64,000 bases of DNA, from contig JAMCPI010000014.1 in assembly GCA_023379805.1 (NCBI GenBank), positions 1-64,000 of the forward strand, written 5' to 3'. Below are positions 15,505 to 23,105 of this stretch, piece by piece; position 1 is the first letter of the stretch; each line of letters starts with the position of its first letter. This DNA comes from Nitrososphaerota archaeon. Its GTDB lineage: Archaea > Thermoproteota > Nitrososphaeria > Nitrososphaerales > JACPRH01. Made by a program: the position numbers and the translations under genes. The notes under the pieces were generated by a model. That model did no database searches. It had not been told where the DNA came from and was given only the letters and a program-made list of their open reading frames with translations.

Positions 15505-16158
15505 TTAGCTCACCGCGGCCATTGCGATTGGTTTGGACATTGTTAGCTTCAGCATGACGCGTCCGAAGTTGTTTACGCCTGACGGCATCTTCCGCTCAAT
15601 GTTGTTAAGAACGGCTAGAGCATTTTCAGCGATCTGCTCGTCAGTCATCTTCTCATCACCTACTTTACCGGTGACTGCGAGCTGCTTTCTACTTCTAATC
15701 CTGACCGCTGTTCTGAACCGTTGGATCATTCCTTCAATAGGGGCGTTAGGTGGTAGTGGCGTAGGCATCTTTCCTCTTGGACCGAGGTATTGACCGAGAG
15801 CCTTTCCGATCTTCGGCATGAAAGCGGTCTCAGCTAGGAAGAATGAGTAGTTCTTAGCAATCGTCTTCATCTGTCGCTTCTGTGAGGCTATTTTATCGAG
15901 TTCCTCAGCTTCGATGACGCGATCGGCGCCGCTCTTTCTTGCACGTGTTGCTAAATCGCCGCCTGCGAAGATGCAGACAGATGGTTTCTTAGTGAACGGG
16001 TGAGGTAGGTAAATTACCTCGTTGACGTTCAAATCAACCTTTTTGATATCGATATCACGCAGGGTGATGATTAGCTCAAATGATTGGTCGAAGCCCTTCT
16101 TACTGGCCTTCTCCCTGGCCTCCTTGGCCATTTTAACAAAGTCTTTAACGTTCACCAA
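15505..16158 (-). CDS. rpl1: ribosomal protein L1
   Basis: A 217-residue large-subunit protein that binds 23S rRNA at the mobile L1 stalk and in several archaea also represses its own mRNA. Recognisable parts are KNYSFFLAETAFMPKIGKALGQYLGPRGKMPTPLP and the GKVGDEKMTDEQIAENA stretch near the C-terminus. The length is normal. It heads an rpl1-rpl10 pair, separated by about 10 kb from rpl11 (26.3 kb), although these are adjacent in many archaea. A TTAATAAGG-like box around 16200-16215 probably drives it. A hairpin-forming inverted repeat lies further upstream at 16333-16384. Confidence 0.96.
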   Translation of the reverse strand: MVNVKDFVKMAKEAREKASKKGFDQSFELIITLRDIDIKKVDLNVNEVIYLPHPFTKKPSVCIFAGGDLATRARKSGADRVIEAEELDKIASQKRQMKTIAKNYSFFLAETAFMPKIGKALGQYLGPRGKMPTPLPPNAPIEGMIQRFRTAVRIRSRKQLAVTGKVGDEKMTDEQIAENALAVLNNIERKMPSGVNNFGRVMLKLTMSKPIAMAAVS

Positions 16159-16332
16159 TGATAGTCACCACGTCTCCGGCTCGACCTCTCCTCGATGAAG
16201 ACCTTATTAAGATATCATCTCGGAAGACCGAATCGTCGATCGATCCTGCCTCTCAAAAATGGCTCTAATAACAGTTTCCTTATCCTGTTAAATTAAGAGG
16301 TAGGTGCCTGATACAGTTTGCTTGCGTATAGA

Positions 16333-16384
16333 CTGGAGTGACATCTACCTAGCCGTCACGGCGAATGGAAGAAGTACACTCCAG
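16333..16384. repeat. nested inverted repeat, candidate structured RNA element
   Basis: Outer arms CTGGAGTG (16333-16340) and CACTCCAG (16377-16384) are perfectly complementary, and an inner hairpin GCCG-TCA-CGGC (16352-16362) sits between them. An AT-rich TTAAATTAAG box around 16290-16300 could start a plus-strand RNA near 16320. It lies upstream of the rpl1 promoter and beyond the AhpD-like gene stop. It could be a small RNA, a 3' end structure or an operator. Confidence 0.4.
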
Positions 16385-16443
16385 CTCATAACCGATTTGG
16401 ACTCAGCATTGCGCTTAGGTGTTATGTTTTTTGTTTAATTGAC

Positions 16444-16782
16444 TTACAGTTGTAGGAAGCTTCGTCTTGAGAGTAGGCTTGCGAAGAGCGCAGCTTTACT
16501 TGGTTCACTACCGACGGCGTCTCCCATCATTGTCGTCTTCGCTACTCCTAGATGGAAGCGTTGACAGTATGAGCATTTGACATTGGAAGCTATAGCTGAA
16601 CCGATTAATCGGCGGGGTCTTAGTGAGACATTCAACTCTCTTAGCTGATGCTGTTTGAAGAGCGGCCACTCCTGAACTAGCACGCCCACAGGCAGAGTTC
16701 TCAGTAAGCTAGGCACCGTCCCGAGAGTTATCTCAATATCCTTCAGTGTTTCCGTGTAACTCAGTTCTTCATCTTTTTTCAT
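16444..16782 (-). CDS. AhpD/carboxymuconolactone decarboxylase-like protein
   Basis: A 112-residue protein with the AhpD-like helical fold. The signature IGSAIASNVKCSYCQRFH holds the CxxC pair and the downstream His that form the peroxidase-type active site of this family. Proteins of this kind reduce alkyl hydroperoxides or act as general thiol oxidoreductases; the substrate is unknown. A GATATATG box near 16803-16810 makes ATG 16782 essentially leaderless. It is downstream of carB's strand-mate promoter region but separate from carAB, and is a single-gene unit. Confidence 0.75.
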   Translation of the reverse strand: MKKDEELSYTETLKDIEITLGTVPSLLRTLPVGVLVQEWPLFKQHQLRELNVSLRPRRLIGSAIASNVKCSYCQRFHLGVAKTTMMGDAVGSEPSKAALFASLLSRRSFLQL

Positions 16783-16852
16783 ACTGATTGTAATCGCATC
16801 CGAACATATATCACAAATGCTTCAAATGTATACTTTTGGGTGCCACTTATGT

Positions 16853-19800
16853 TTAAGCTAGGATGTCCACGGTGGGCTTGTTCTTCTGCATCCATTCGAG
16901 GCTTTTGACGAAAACGGTCGCGGTTTCTGGATTGGTGAGGACTGGGATACCGAGTTCGACGGCACGACGACGGATTACGTATTCATCTTCAAGCATGTCG
17001 GCGTACTTCTCCATTGCCGAGGACTGTGGGATATTGATGATGAGGTCAAGTGTCCCACTGACGAGATAGTCAACGATATTCGGCTTCCTATCAGGTTCAT
17101 CGAGCTTAAAGACTGTTGTAACGTCTGGAACACCGTTCTGTGTGAAGAACTCGGAGGTATGCTCAGTTGCTAGGATGTGGTAGCCTAGCTGCTGCAACGT
17201 CTCAACGAGTGGGAGAATGATCTTCTTCATACCTTTGCCGCCTACAGTAATCAGGATGTTGCCGCCCGGCCTAGGGGTCTTGTAGCCTGCGGAGGCCATT
17301 GCTTTACTCAACGCGTCGAAGAAGCTGCTTCCGAAGCAGGCGACCTCTCCGGTCGACTGCATCTCAACTCCGAGGAACAGATCAGCCCCCTCCAGCTGAG
17401 TGAACGAGAACTGCGGAACCTTCACTCCGAACAACCCCTTCTTCCGTGACAAGGAAAGCATTGGCTGAAGACTCCTTCCTAAGACCGCAAGAGCCGCAGC
17501 ATCCATCAGGTTAACACCAGTCAGCTTAGATATGAACGGCATTGAGCGAGAGGCTCTGAGATTACACTCAATCACGTAAACAGTGTCATCTTTAACAATA
17601 AACTGAATGTTAAACGGCCCCTTCACATCCAAGGCCCGAGCGATTCTTCCCGCATAGTTCTCAAGGGTCTCAAGCACCTTTGGAGCAACTCCCTTCGGGG
17701 GAGCAACCATTATAGCATCACCTGAGTGTATACCAGCCTTCTCAACATGCTCGATAACAGAGCCTATCAGCACATCCCGCCCATCCGAAACCGCGTCAAG
17801 CTCCACCTCCATCGCATTCTGAATGAACTTGCTTATCACTACAGGATGCTCAGGACTGACCCGGGCAGCAGCCTTGAGGAACTTTTCAAGATGCTCAGTG
17901 GTCCAAATCACCCGCATAGCGGCTCCGCTTAACACGTAAGAGGGCCTCACCATCACTGGGAAGCCGACTTCTTTGGCGAAGCTCCGGGCCTCTTCGATGG
18001 AGGCGAACAGGCTCCACTGCGGCTGAGCCATACCTAGATCATCGAGTAGCTTGCTGAATTTTGAGCGGTCCTCCGCCATGTCTACGTCTCGGCTGCTTGT
18101 TCCGAGGATGGTGACGCCGCGCTTAGCCAGTTTAGGGGTGAGGTTGTTAGCTGTCTGTCCGCCTACGCAGGTTACTACGCCTTTAGGGCTCTCCTTCTCG
18201 TAGATATCCAGGACACGTTCCAAGGTGAGCTCCTCGAAGTAGAGACGATCACTCACATCGTAGTCGGTTGAGACCGTCTCAGGGTTGCAGTTCACTACGA
18301 TGACCTCTTTCATGCCGTTCCGCTTCAGTCCCCACACCATGTTCATGGTGCACCAGTCAAACTCCACTGAACTCCCGATCCTGTATGTTCCGGCGCCGAG
18401 AACCACGGCCTTCTCTTTGCCGCCGCTGAACTCTATATCATCTACATCACCGCTGTAGGTCATGTAGAGATAGTTGGTTTGCGCCGGCCACTCACCGGCC
18501 AATGTGTCGATCTGCTTCACAACCGGGGTGACGCCTAACTGTTTCCTGAGGCTCCGCGCATCATCCTCCGAGACACCTAGACACAGTGCTATCTGTCGAT
18601 CGGAGAAGCCCAACCGTTTCGCGCTACGGATAAGATCTGTAAGCTGCTTTTTAGGAGCGTCCCGCCCAGCTGCCTTAATCTGCTTCTCGATCTCGACAAC
18701 GTTTCTCAGCTTCTCAAGGAACCATCTATCCACGAATGAGAGCTTCTGTATCTGCTCAAGAGACACCCCGCCCTTAATCGCCTGTATAAGCGTAAACAGG
18801 ATTTCATCAGTAGGCCTGTTTAACCCGGTCTCCACCAGATCCATCGATTCATCCGCCTCACCGGGGTTCCCAACCAGCCCCACTCGACCAATCTCCAGCA
18901 TCCGAATAGCCTTCTGAATAGCCTCCTCGAAGCATCGGCCTATCGCCATCACCTCGCCAACCGACTTCATCTGTGCACCTAGACGCCTGTTGACACGCTC
19001 AAACTTCTGCAGATCCCACCGCGGCATCTTAACCACAAGATAGTCTAGAGACGGCTCAAAACAGGCAGTGGTCACACCGGTAACCTTGTTGCTTAGCTCA
19101 GGAAGAGTATAACCTAACGCAAGCTTAGCAGCCACATAGGCTAGAGGATATCCAGTCGCCTTGGAAGCCAAGGCGGATGATCGTGAAAGCCGCGCATTGA
19201 TCTCGATAGCGTAGAACCGCTCAGACTTCATGTCGAGGGCAAACTGAATATTGCATTCACCTACGATGCCGCAGGCACGGGTCGCACGTATAGCAGCCTC
19301 CCGGAGAATATGGTACTCGCGGTTTGTCAGGGTTTGTGAGGGAGCGACGACGATGTTGTCACCGGTGTGAACCCGCATCGACAGCATATTCTCCATGTTG
19401 CAGACGGTGATACAGTTGTCATCCTTATCACGCATCACCTCGTATTCAACCTGCTTCCAAGATCCCAGATACTCCTCGACCAGAACCTGATGAGCGATGC
19501 TGTTGGAGAGACCTCGCTGAGCAACCTCGTCAAGCTCATACTCGTTATACGCAACACCTGAAGCTCTGCCGCCCAGCGTGTAAGCGACCCTAACCATCAC
19601 AGGGTAACCGATCTCTTTAGCGGCTTCACGAGCCTCCTTAACTGAGTAGGCGGCTCGGCTCTTCGGCACCGGTATCCCGGCCGCAGTCATAGTTTTTCTG
19701 AAGAGATCCCTGTCCTCAGTCGCGTTGATCCCGGCGACAGGTGTTCCAAGCACCTTAACATTATACTTCTCAAGCACGCCCTCCTTCGCGAGCTCGACGC

Positions 19801-20095
19801 CACAGTTCAACGCTGTTTGGCCGCCGAAGCTCAGGAAGATACCGTCCGGCCTCTCTTTCTCAATCACTTCAGAGACGTATTGAAGCGTGACCGGTAGGAA
19901 GTAGACTTTATCGGCCATTCGGCTGTCTGTTTGGATGGTGGCGACGTTCGGGTTAACCAGAACCGACTCGATTCCTTCCTCTCGAAGAGCCTTGAGGGCT
20001 TGTGAACCGCTGTAGTCGAACTCACCGGCTTCACCTATCTTAATGGCTCCGCTGCCGATCACGATAACCTTTCGAACACTGTCTGGTCGGCTCAA
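16853..20095 (-). CDS. carB: carbamoyl-phosphate synthase, large subunit
   Basis: A 1080-residue cytosolic enzyme that makes carbamoyl phosphate from bicarbonate, ammonia and two ATP for arginine and pyrimidine synthesis. It shows two homologous ATP-grasp halves (VIVIGSGAIKIGEAGEFDYSG and later VVLGAGTYRIGSSVEFDWC), the oligomerisation domain between them, and a C-terminal MGS-like allosteric domain starting at ILITVGGKGMKK. The length is standard. Its start overlaps the carA stop by 4 bp (ATGA-type coupling). OTCase (argF, 35.6 kb), its arginine-branch partner, is also in the window. Confidence 0.98.
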   Translation of the reverse strand: MSRPDSVRKVIVIGSGAIKIGEAGEFDYSGSQALKALREEGIESVLVNPNVATIQTDSRMADKVYFLPVTLQYVSEVIEKERPDGIFLSFGGQTALNCGVELAKEGVLEKYNVKVLGTPVAGINATEDRDLFRKTMTAAGIPVPKSRAAYSVKEAREAAKEIGYPVMVRVAYTLGGRASGVAYNEYELDEVAQRGLSNSIAHQVLVEEYLGSWKQVEYEVMRDKDDNCITVCNMENMLSMRVHTGDNIVVAPSQTLTNREYHILREAAIRATRACGIVGECNIQFALDMKSERFYAIEINARLSRSSALASKATGYPLAYVAAKLALGYTLPELSNKVTGVTTACFEPSLDYLVVKMPRWDLQKFERVNRRLGAQMKSVGEVMAIGRCFEEAIQKAIRMLEIGRVGLVGNPGEADESMDLVETGLNRPTDEILFTLIQAIKGGVSLEQIQKLSFVDRWFLEKLRNVVEIEKQIKAAGRDAPKKQLTDLIRSAKRLGFSDRQIALCLGVSEDDARSLRKQLGVTPVVKQIDTLAGEWPAQTNYLYMTYSGDVDDIEFSGGKEKAVVLGAGTYRIGSSVEFDWCTMNMVWGLKRNGMKEVIVVNCNPETVSTDYDVSDRLYFEELTLERVLDIYEKESPKGVVTCVGGQTANNLTPKLAKRGVTILGTSSRDVDMAEDRSKFSKLLDDLGMAQPQWSLFASIEEARSFAKEVGFPVMVRPSYVLSGAAMRVIWTTEHLEKFLKAAARVSPEHPVVISKFIQNAMEVELDAVSDGRDVLIGSVIEHVEKAGIHSGDAIMVAPPKGVAPKVLETLENYAGRIARALDVKGPFNIQFIVKDDTVYVIECNLRASRSMPFISKLTGVNLMDAAALAVLGRSLQPMLSLSRKKGLFGVKVPQFSFTQLEGADLFLGVEMQSTGEVACFGSSFFDALSKAMASAGYKTPRPGGNILITVGGKGMKKIILPLVETLQQLGYHILATEHTSEFFTQNGVPDVTTVFKLDEPDRKPNIVDYLVSGTLDLIINIPQSSAMEKYADMLEDEYVIRRRAVELGIPVLTNPETATVFVKSLEWMQKNKPTVDILA

Positions 20096-21237
20096 AGTGA
20101 ACCCTCCTTCAAAATCTTGTTGAACTCGTCAAAAACGTAGCGTGTATCGTATGGGCCTGGTGAAGCTTCAGGGTGGAATTGAACCGAAATGCAGCGGCCG
20201 TTCTCATGCCGCAGTCCTTCACCGGTCTTATCATCGGCATTGACGAACCATGGACGCAGACCTGTGCCTGATAGAGACTTTGGATCAATCGCGTAGCCGT
20301 GATTCTGGCTTGTAACATAGCCTCGTCGACCGCCCTCCGCTACTACACAGGGTTTGTTCTGACCTCGGTGACCGTACTTTAGCTTAAAGGTGTCTCCTCC
20401 GAGCGCCAACGCCAAGATCTGGGTGCCTAGGCAGATTCCGAGCATCGGAACATCTTTTCTGAAGAGATCCTGCACAGTTTTTATGGTCTCTGTGCAGCGC
20501 TTCGGATCGCCCGGCCCGTTGCTTATCAGCACCCCGTCTGGATGATACTTGAGAACCTCTTCAGCCGAGATGTTGTAGGGGGCTCTGATCACCTTCATTC
20601 CTCGTTGAAGGAGTTCACGTATTATGCTGAGCTTGACTCCGCAGTCAATCAGGACTACAACCTTGCCTCCAGCACCGTACTCTACCGGTTGCTTCACTGA
20701 GACCTCCTTGACGAAGTTGATTTCGCCGTACTGCTGGCTTGAACGCAGCGACTCAAGGAGCGCGTCGTCGCTTGATGGTTTATCGGCGACCTCTAATGTG
20801 CCCATCATTACTCCGTGAACCCTGATTCTCTTAGTCAACTCCCTTGTGTCAATACCGTAGATGCCTGGAACCTTACCTAGCCTCAACCATTCATCTAGAC
20901 TCATCTTTGAGGCCCAGTGATTAGGTGTCTCACAGACCTCTTGCACAATTGCCCCGGAAACCTGCAGCGACTCAGACTCGAAGCCTATCGGCAAACCATG
21001 CTCATCGTGAACCGCGTAGTCAGGAACACCATAATTCCCGATTAACGGGTAAGTGAAACAGAGGATTTGACCGCGGTAAGAGGGATCGGTCAATGACTCG
21101 GTGTAACCGACCATGCCGGTGTTGAAAACGACTTCACCGGTAGTGCGGGTGGGAAAGCCGAAGCCGTAGCCGTCTATGACGGTTCCGTCGTCCAGCGCAA
21201 GCTTCGCCTTCAACGCATCCTTTGTTTTGTAACCCAT
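20092..21237 (-). CDS. carA: carbamoyl-phosphate synthase, small (glutaminase) subunit
   Basis: A 381-residue subunit that hydrolyses glutamine and channels ammonia to CarB. The N-terminal half is the CarA-specific domain (TTGEVVFNTGMVGYTESLTDPSY). The C-terminal half is a class I glutamine amidotransferase with nucleophile Cys in MLGICLGTQ and His/Glu in QFHPEASPGP. ATG 21237 lies 2 nt downstream of the transcript start predicted from the TATA box at 21263-21268, so the message is leaderless. carA-carB is an overlapping operon. Confidence 0.98.
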   Translation of the reverse strand: MGYKTKDALKAKLALDDGTVIDGYGFGFPTRTTGEVVFNTGMVGYTESLTDPSYRGQILCFTYPLIGNYGVPDYAVHDEHGLPIGFESESLQVSGAIVQEVCETPNHWASKMSLDEWLRLGKVPGIYGIDTRELTKRIRVHGVMMGTLEVADKPSSDDALLESLRSSQQYGEINFVKEVSVKQPVEYGAGGKVVVLIDCGVKLSIIRELLQRGMKVIRAPYNISAEEVLKYHPDGVLISNGPGDPKRCTETIKTVQDLFRKDVPMLGICLGTQILALALGGDTFKLKYGHRGQNKPCVVAEGGRRGYVTSQNHGYAIDPKSLSGTGLRPWFVNADDKTGEGLRHENGRCISVQFHPEASPGPYDTRYVFDEFNKILKEGSL

Positions 21238-21262
21238 CCAGGCAGTCTTGACCCCGCAACTC

Positions 21263-21268
21263 TATAAA
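21263..21268 (-). promoter_or_regulatory. TATA box of the carAB operon
   Basis: TTTATA on the minus strand, centred about 26 bp before 21239; predicts a leaderless carA message. Confidence 0.6.
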
Positions 21269-21342
21269 TTTCGATATTAAAGTTAGTATTGCTGAAGTGA
21301 CAGGTCGTTAAAAACATTCCATCCAGCAGCATATCCCTTCAC

Positions 21343-21376
21343 AGCCAGCCGCTAAACAGGCGCAGGGTCGCTGGCT
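21343..21376. repeat. inverted repeat in the carA / 21455 intergenic region
   Basis: Arms AGCCAGC (21343-21349) and GCTGGCT (21370-21376) flank a 20-nt spacer, immediately upstream of a TTATAAA box (21380-21386) that would drive the gene at 21455. It could be an operator. Confidence 0.35.
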
Positions 21377-21454
21377 AACTTATAAACCGGAGCGGCAAAT
21401 AGAAAGTAGAGATTGAACATCGGGAATAGACTTGATTCTAAAGAGGCGTAAGAG

Positions 21455-22048
21455 TTGGAAGTGAGAAGAAAAGAGCCGTTTACGCTTATCGACCCAGCCC
21501 TTGTTCGAGGCTTGCTGAATATACATGAGAAGCTAAGAGGCTCAGGTGTGAACTGGTCTATCGGCGGAGATCTAGGAGAGGCGCTCAGAGGAGTTAAAGT
21601 CGACGCTGACTCAATCGAACTAGTGACAGATGAAGACGGAGCTAAAAAAATCTTTGAAGCTGTGAGCAATGACTATAACCCTACTGAAATCAAGTATTTT
21701 ATGCAACGGCTTCCAAGAGACGCGACGATAAACGAAAAAGAGTACCCTGTCTACATCAGGAGCCACTACTTTGAGTTCCAAGTAAATGCAGTCAGAGTCA
21801 GGGTTCACGGAGACCTGCAATACAAGGTTGGAGAGTGGGATGTGGGCGACATCTTAGAGTTCGATCCTGAGCAGGTGTATATCGTCGGCGAGGAAATGTC
21901 TGTGATACCTCTACTTCTGAAGTATGAAATCGCCAGAGCGTTAGGCTGGAAAGATCGGCAGGAAAAAATACTTGAAGCAATCCGGCCTCAAGTCTCAGGT
22001 AAAGTTCTGTTCAACCCGGAATCCCAGAAGAATCAAGGGACGGTTTAG
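21455..22048 (+). CDS. uncharacterised protein, nucleotidyltransferase-like fold
   Basis: A 197-residue cytosolic protein. The opening LNIHEKLRGSGVNWSIGGDLGEALRG and the following VDADSIELVTDEDGAKKIF resemble the start of nucleotidyltransferase-superfamily proteins (a Gly-Gly turn after a helix, then acidic residues on a strand). The acidic pattern is VDADSIEL rather than a clear DxD, so catalytic competence is uncertain. The later part (GDLQYKVGEWDVGDILEFDPEQVYIVGEEMSVIPLLLKYEIARALGWKDRQEKI) looks like the usual C-terminal helical half that positions substrate. The start is TTG 21455 or GTG 21461, both after AAAGAGG. It has its own TATA box near 21380. Function unknown. Confidence 0.55.
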   Translation: MEVRRKEPFTLIDPALVRGLLNIHEKLRGSGVNWSIGGDLGEALRGVKVDADSIELVTDEDGAKKIFEAVSNDYNPTEIKYFMQRLPRDATINEKEYPVYIRSHYFEFQVNAVRVRVHGDLQYKVGEWDVGDILEFDPEQVYIVGEEMSVIPLLLKYEIARALGWKDRQEKILEAIRPQVSGKVLFNPESQKNQGTV

Positions 22049-22217
22049 CTTGTGCTATGAAGGCGAATCTACCGAAAGACGCTGCTGAACAGAACGGGTT
22101 AAAGCATTAATATCCGAAAAGCCCTTTTCGATGGCGTGTTGTCTTCTGCTCTCGAACTGTTGAAGGGAAGTGGACTTTTTCCCGCGCCGCGTGCAATGCC
22201 ACAGTTGGGTGAGTATC

Positions 22218-22706
22218 ATGGCTAACACTACACTGGTCATAGGTGTCCTGATGGTGGCAGGTGCGGCTTTGATTATCATCGTACCGGCTGTACTGATTCT
22301 TGGTCTTCAGCCACCGATGCAAGTGTTTGGAGGCGCTGAGAATCTTAAACCAACGGTGAACATCACGTTGTACGCGAAGGAGCTAACTGGGAAGTTCGGC
22401 TGGGGTCTTAGTGCCGACAACGTGACTTCGCCGGGTCCGACATTAAGGTTCAAGGTCGGCGATGTGGTTGGAATAACAGTGCATAACGAAGGGGTAGTGC
22501 CTCATGCATTCGCTATAGTCTCGGGCCTAGACAACCCTAAAGTGTTGTTTAACTCGCAGGTTGCGTCCCCGAATGATCCTATACCTCCGGCTGGAACCAA
22601 GAGCGGAGTGTTCAAGGTGACAGAAGCTGGTAATTTCAAGTACATCTGCACTGTATCAGGGCACAGCGTACTGGGCATGAGTGGAGACGTAGTAATAAGC
22701 AAATAG
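22218..22706 (+). CDS. membrane-anchored cupredoxin (plastocyanin/sulfocyanin-like)
   Basis: A blue-copper electron carrier. From ATG 22218 (MANTTLVIG), residues about 4-28 form one transmembrane anchor, followed by an extracytoplasmic cupredoxin domain. Type-1 copper ligands are visible: His in VVPHAFAI, then Cys in YICTVSGHSVLGM with the second His and the Met in the same loop. The spacing C-x5-H-x4-M matches plastocyanin- and sulfocyanin-type proteins. A longer frame from ATG 22170 adds a charged, unlikely N-terminus; GGTGAG just before 22218 supports the shorter start. It is convergent with the cox operon and is the likely electron donor to that oxidase. Confidence 0.85.
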   Translation: MANTTLVIGVLMVAGAALIIIVPAVLILGLQPPMQVFGGAENLKPTVNITLYAKELTGKFGWGLSADNVTSPGPTLRFKVGDVVGITVHNEGVVPHAFAIVSGLDNPKVLFNSQVASPNDPIPPAGTKSGVFKVTEAGNFKYICTVSGHSVLGMSGDVVISK

Positions 22707-22808
22707 TCAATCAAGCCTGTTGGACACTACTCGATAGTCATTAAAGATGCTTGCAGTAGCAGGTTAATGTAAATTGTATCAGCCACTTGGGAGGCTTCCC
22801 GTCTCGTG

Positions 22809-23090
22809 TTACTGCGTCACCATGGTAGGCATCGCGATCATTAATGCCAATAGAAGGAACGCTATCAGCAGGATTAGCAGCGTTAATGGAAATATCCTTA
22901 CTGAGTTAGGTTCGTCTTTGAGATGTTGATAGACTGAGACCACTGCGACGGCTTTAACTGATGCTAATGAGATTACGCCTGCGATGATGAGGGTACGGGT
23001 CAGAGGCGCCAGTAGAGTGATGACCTCTATTATGGTGAAGGCTACTAGGATGCCCCAAACAGCCACATAGAGTGTTGTTGCTCTATCCAT
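22809..23090 (-). CDS. cytochrome c oxidase subunit IV (prokaryotic type)
   Basis: A 93-residue protein with three hydrophobic segments and a single charged loop (VYQHLKDEPN), the pattern of the small subunit IV of bacterial and archaeal heme-copper oxidases. It has no catalytic residues and probably stabilises the complex. It is the last gene of the coxII-coxI/III-coxIV operon, 15 bp after the fused subunit gene. The assignment rests on size, topology and position. Confidence 0.75.
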   Translation of the reverse strand: MDRATTLYVAVWGILVAFTIIEVITLLAPLTRTLIIAGVISLASVKAVAVVSVYQHLKDEPNSVRIFPLTLLILLIAFLLLALMIAMPTMVTQ

Positions 23091-23105
23091 GTCATCATCA
23101 CCTAC

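Noticed and set aside
22788-22803. GGGAGGCTTCCC hairpin between the cupredoxin and coxIV genes as a terminator
   Set aside because: The stem is only 4 bp and no T-run follows; position between convergent ends is suggestive but not enough.
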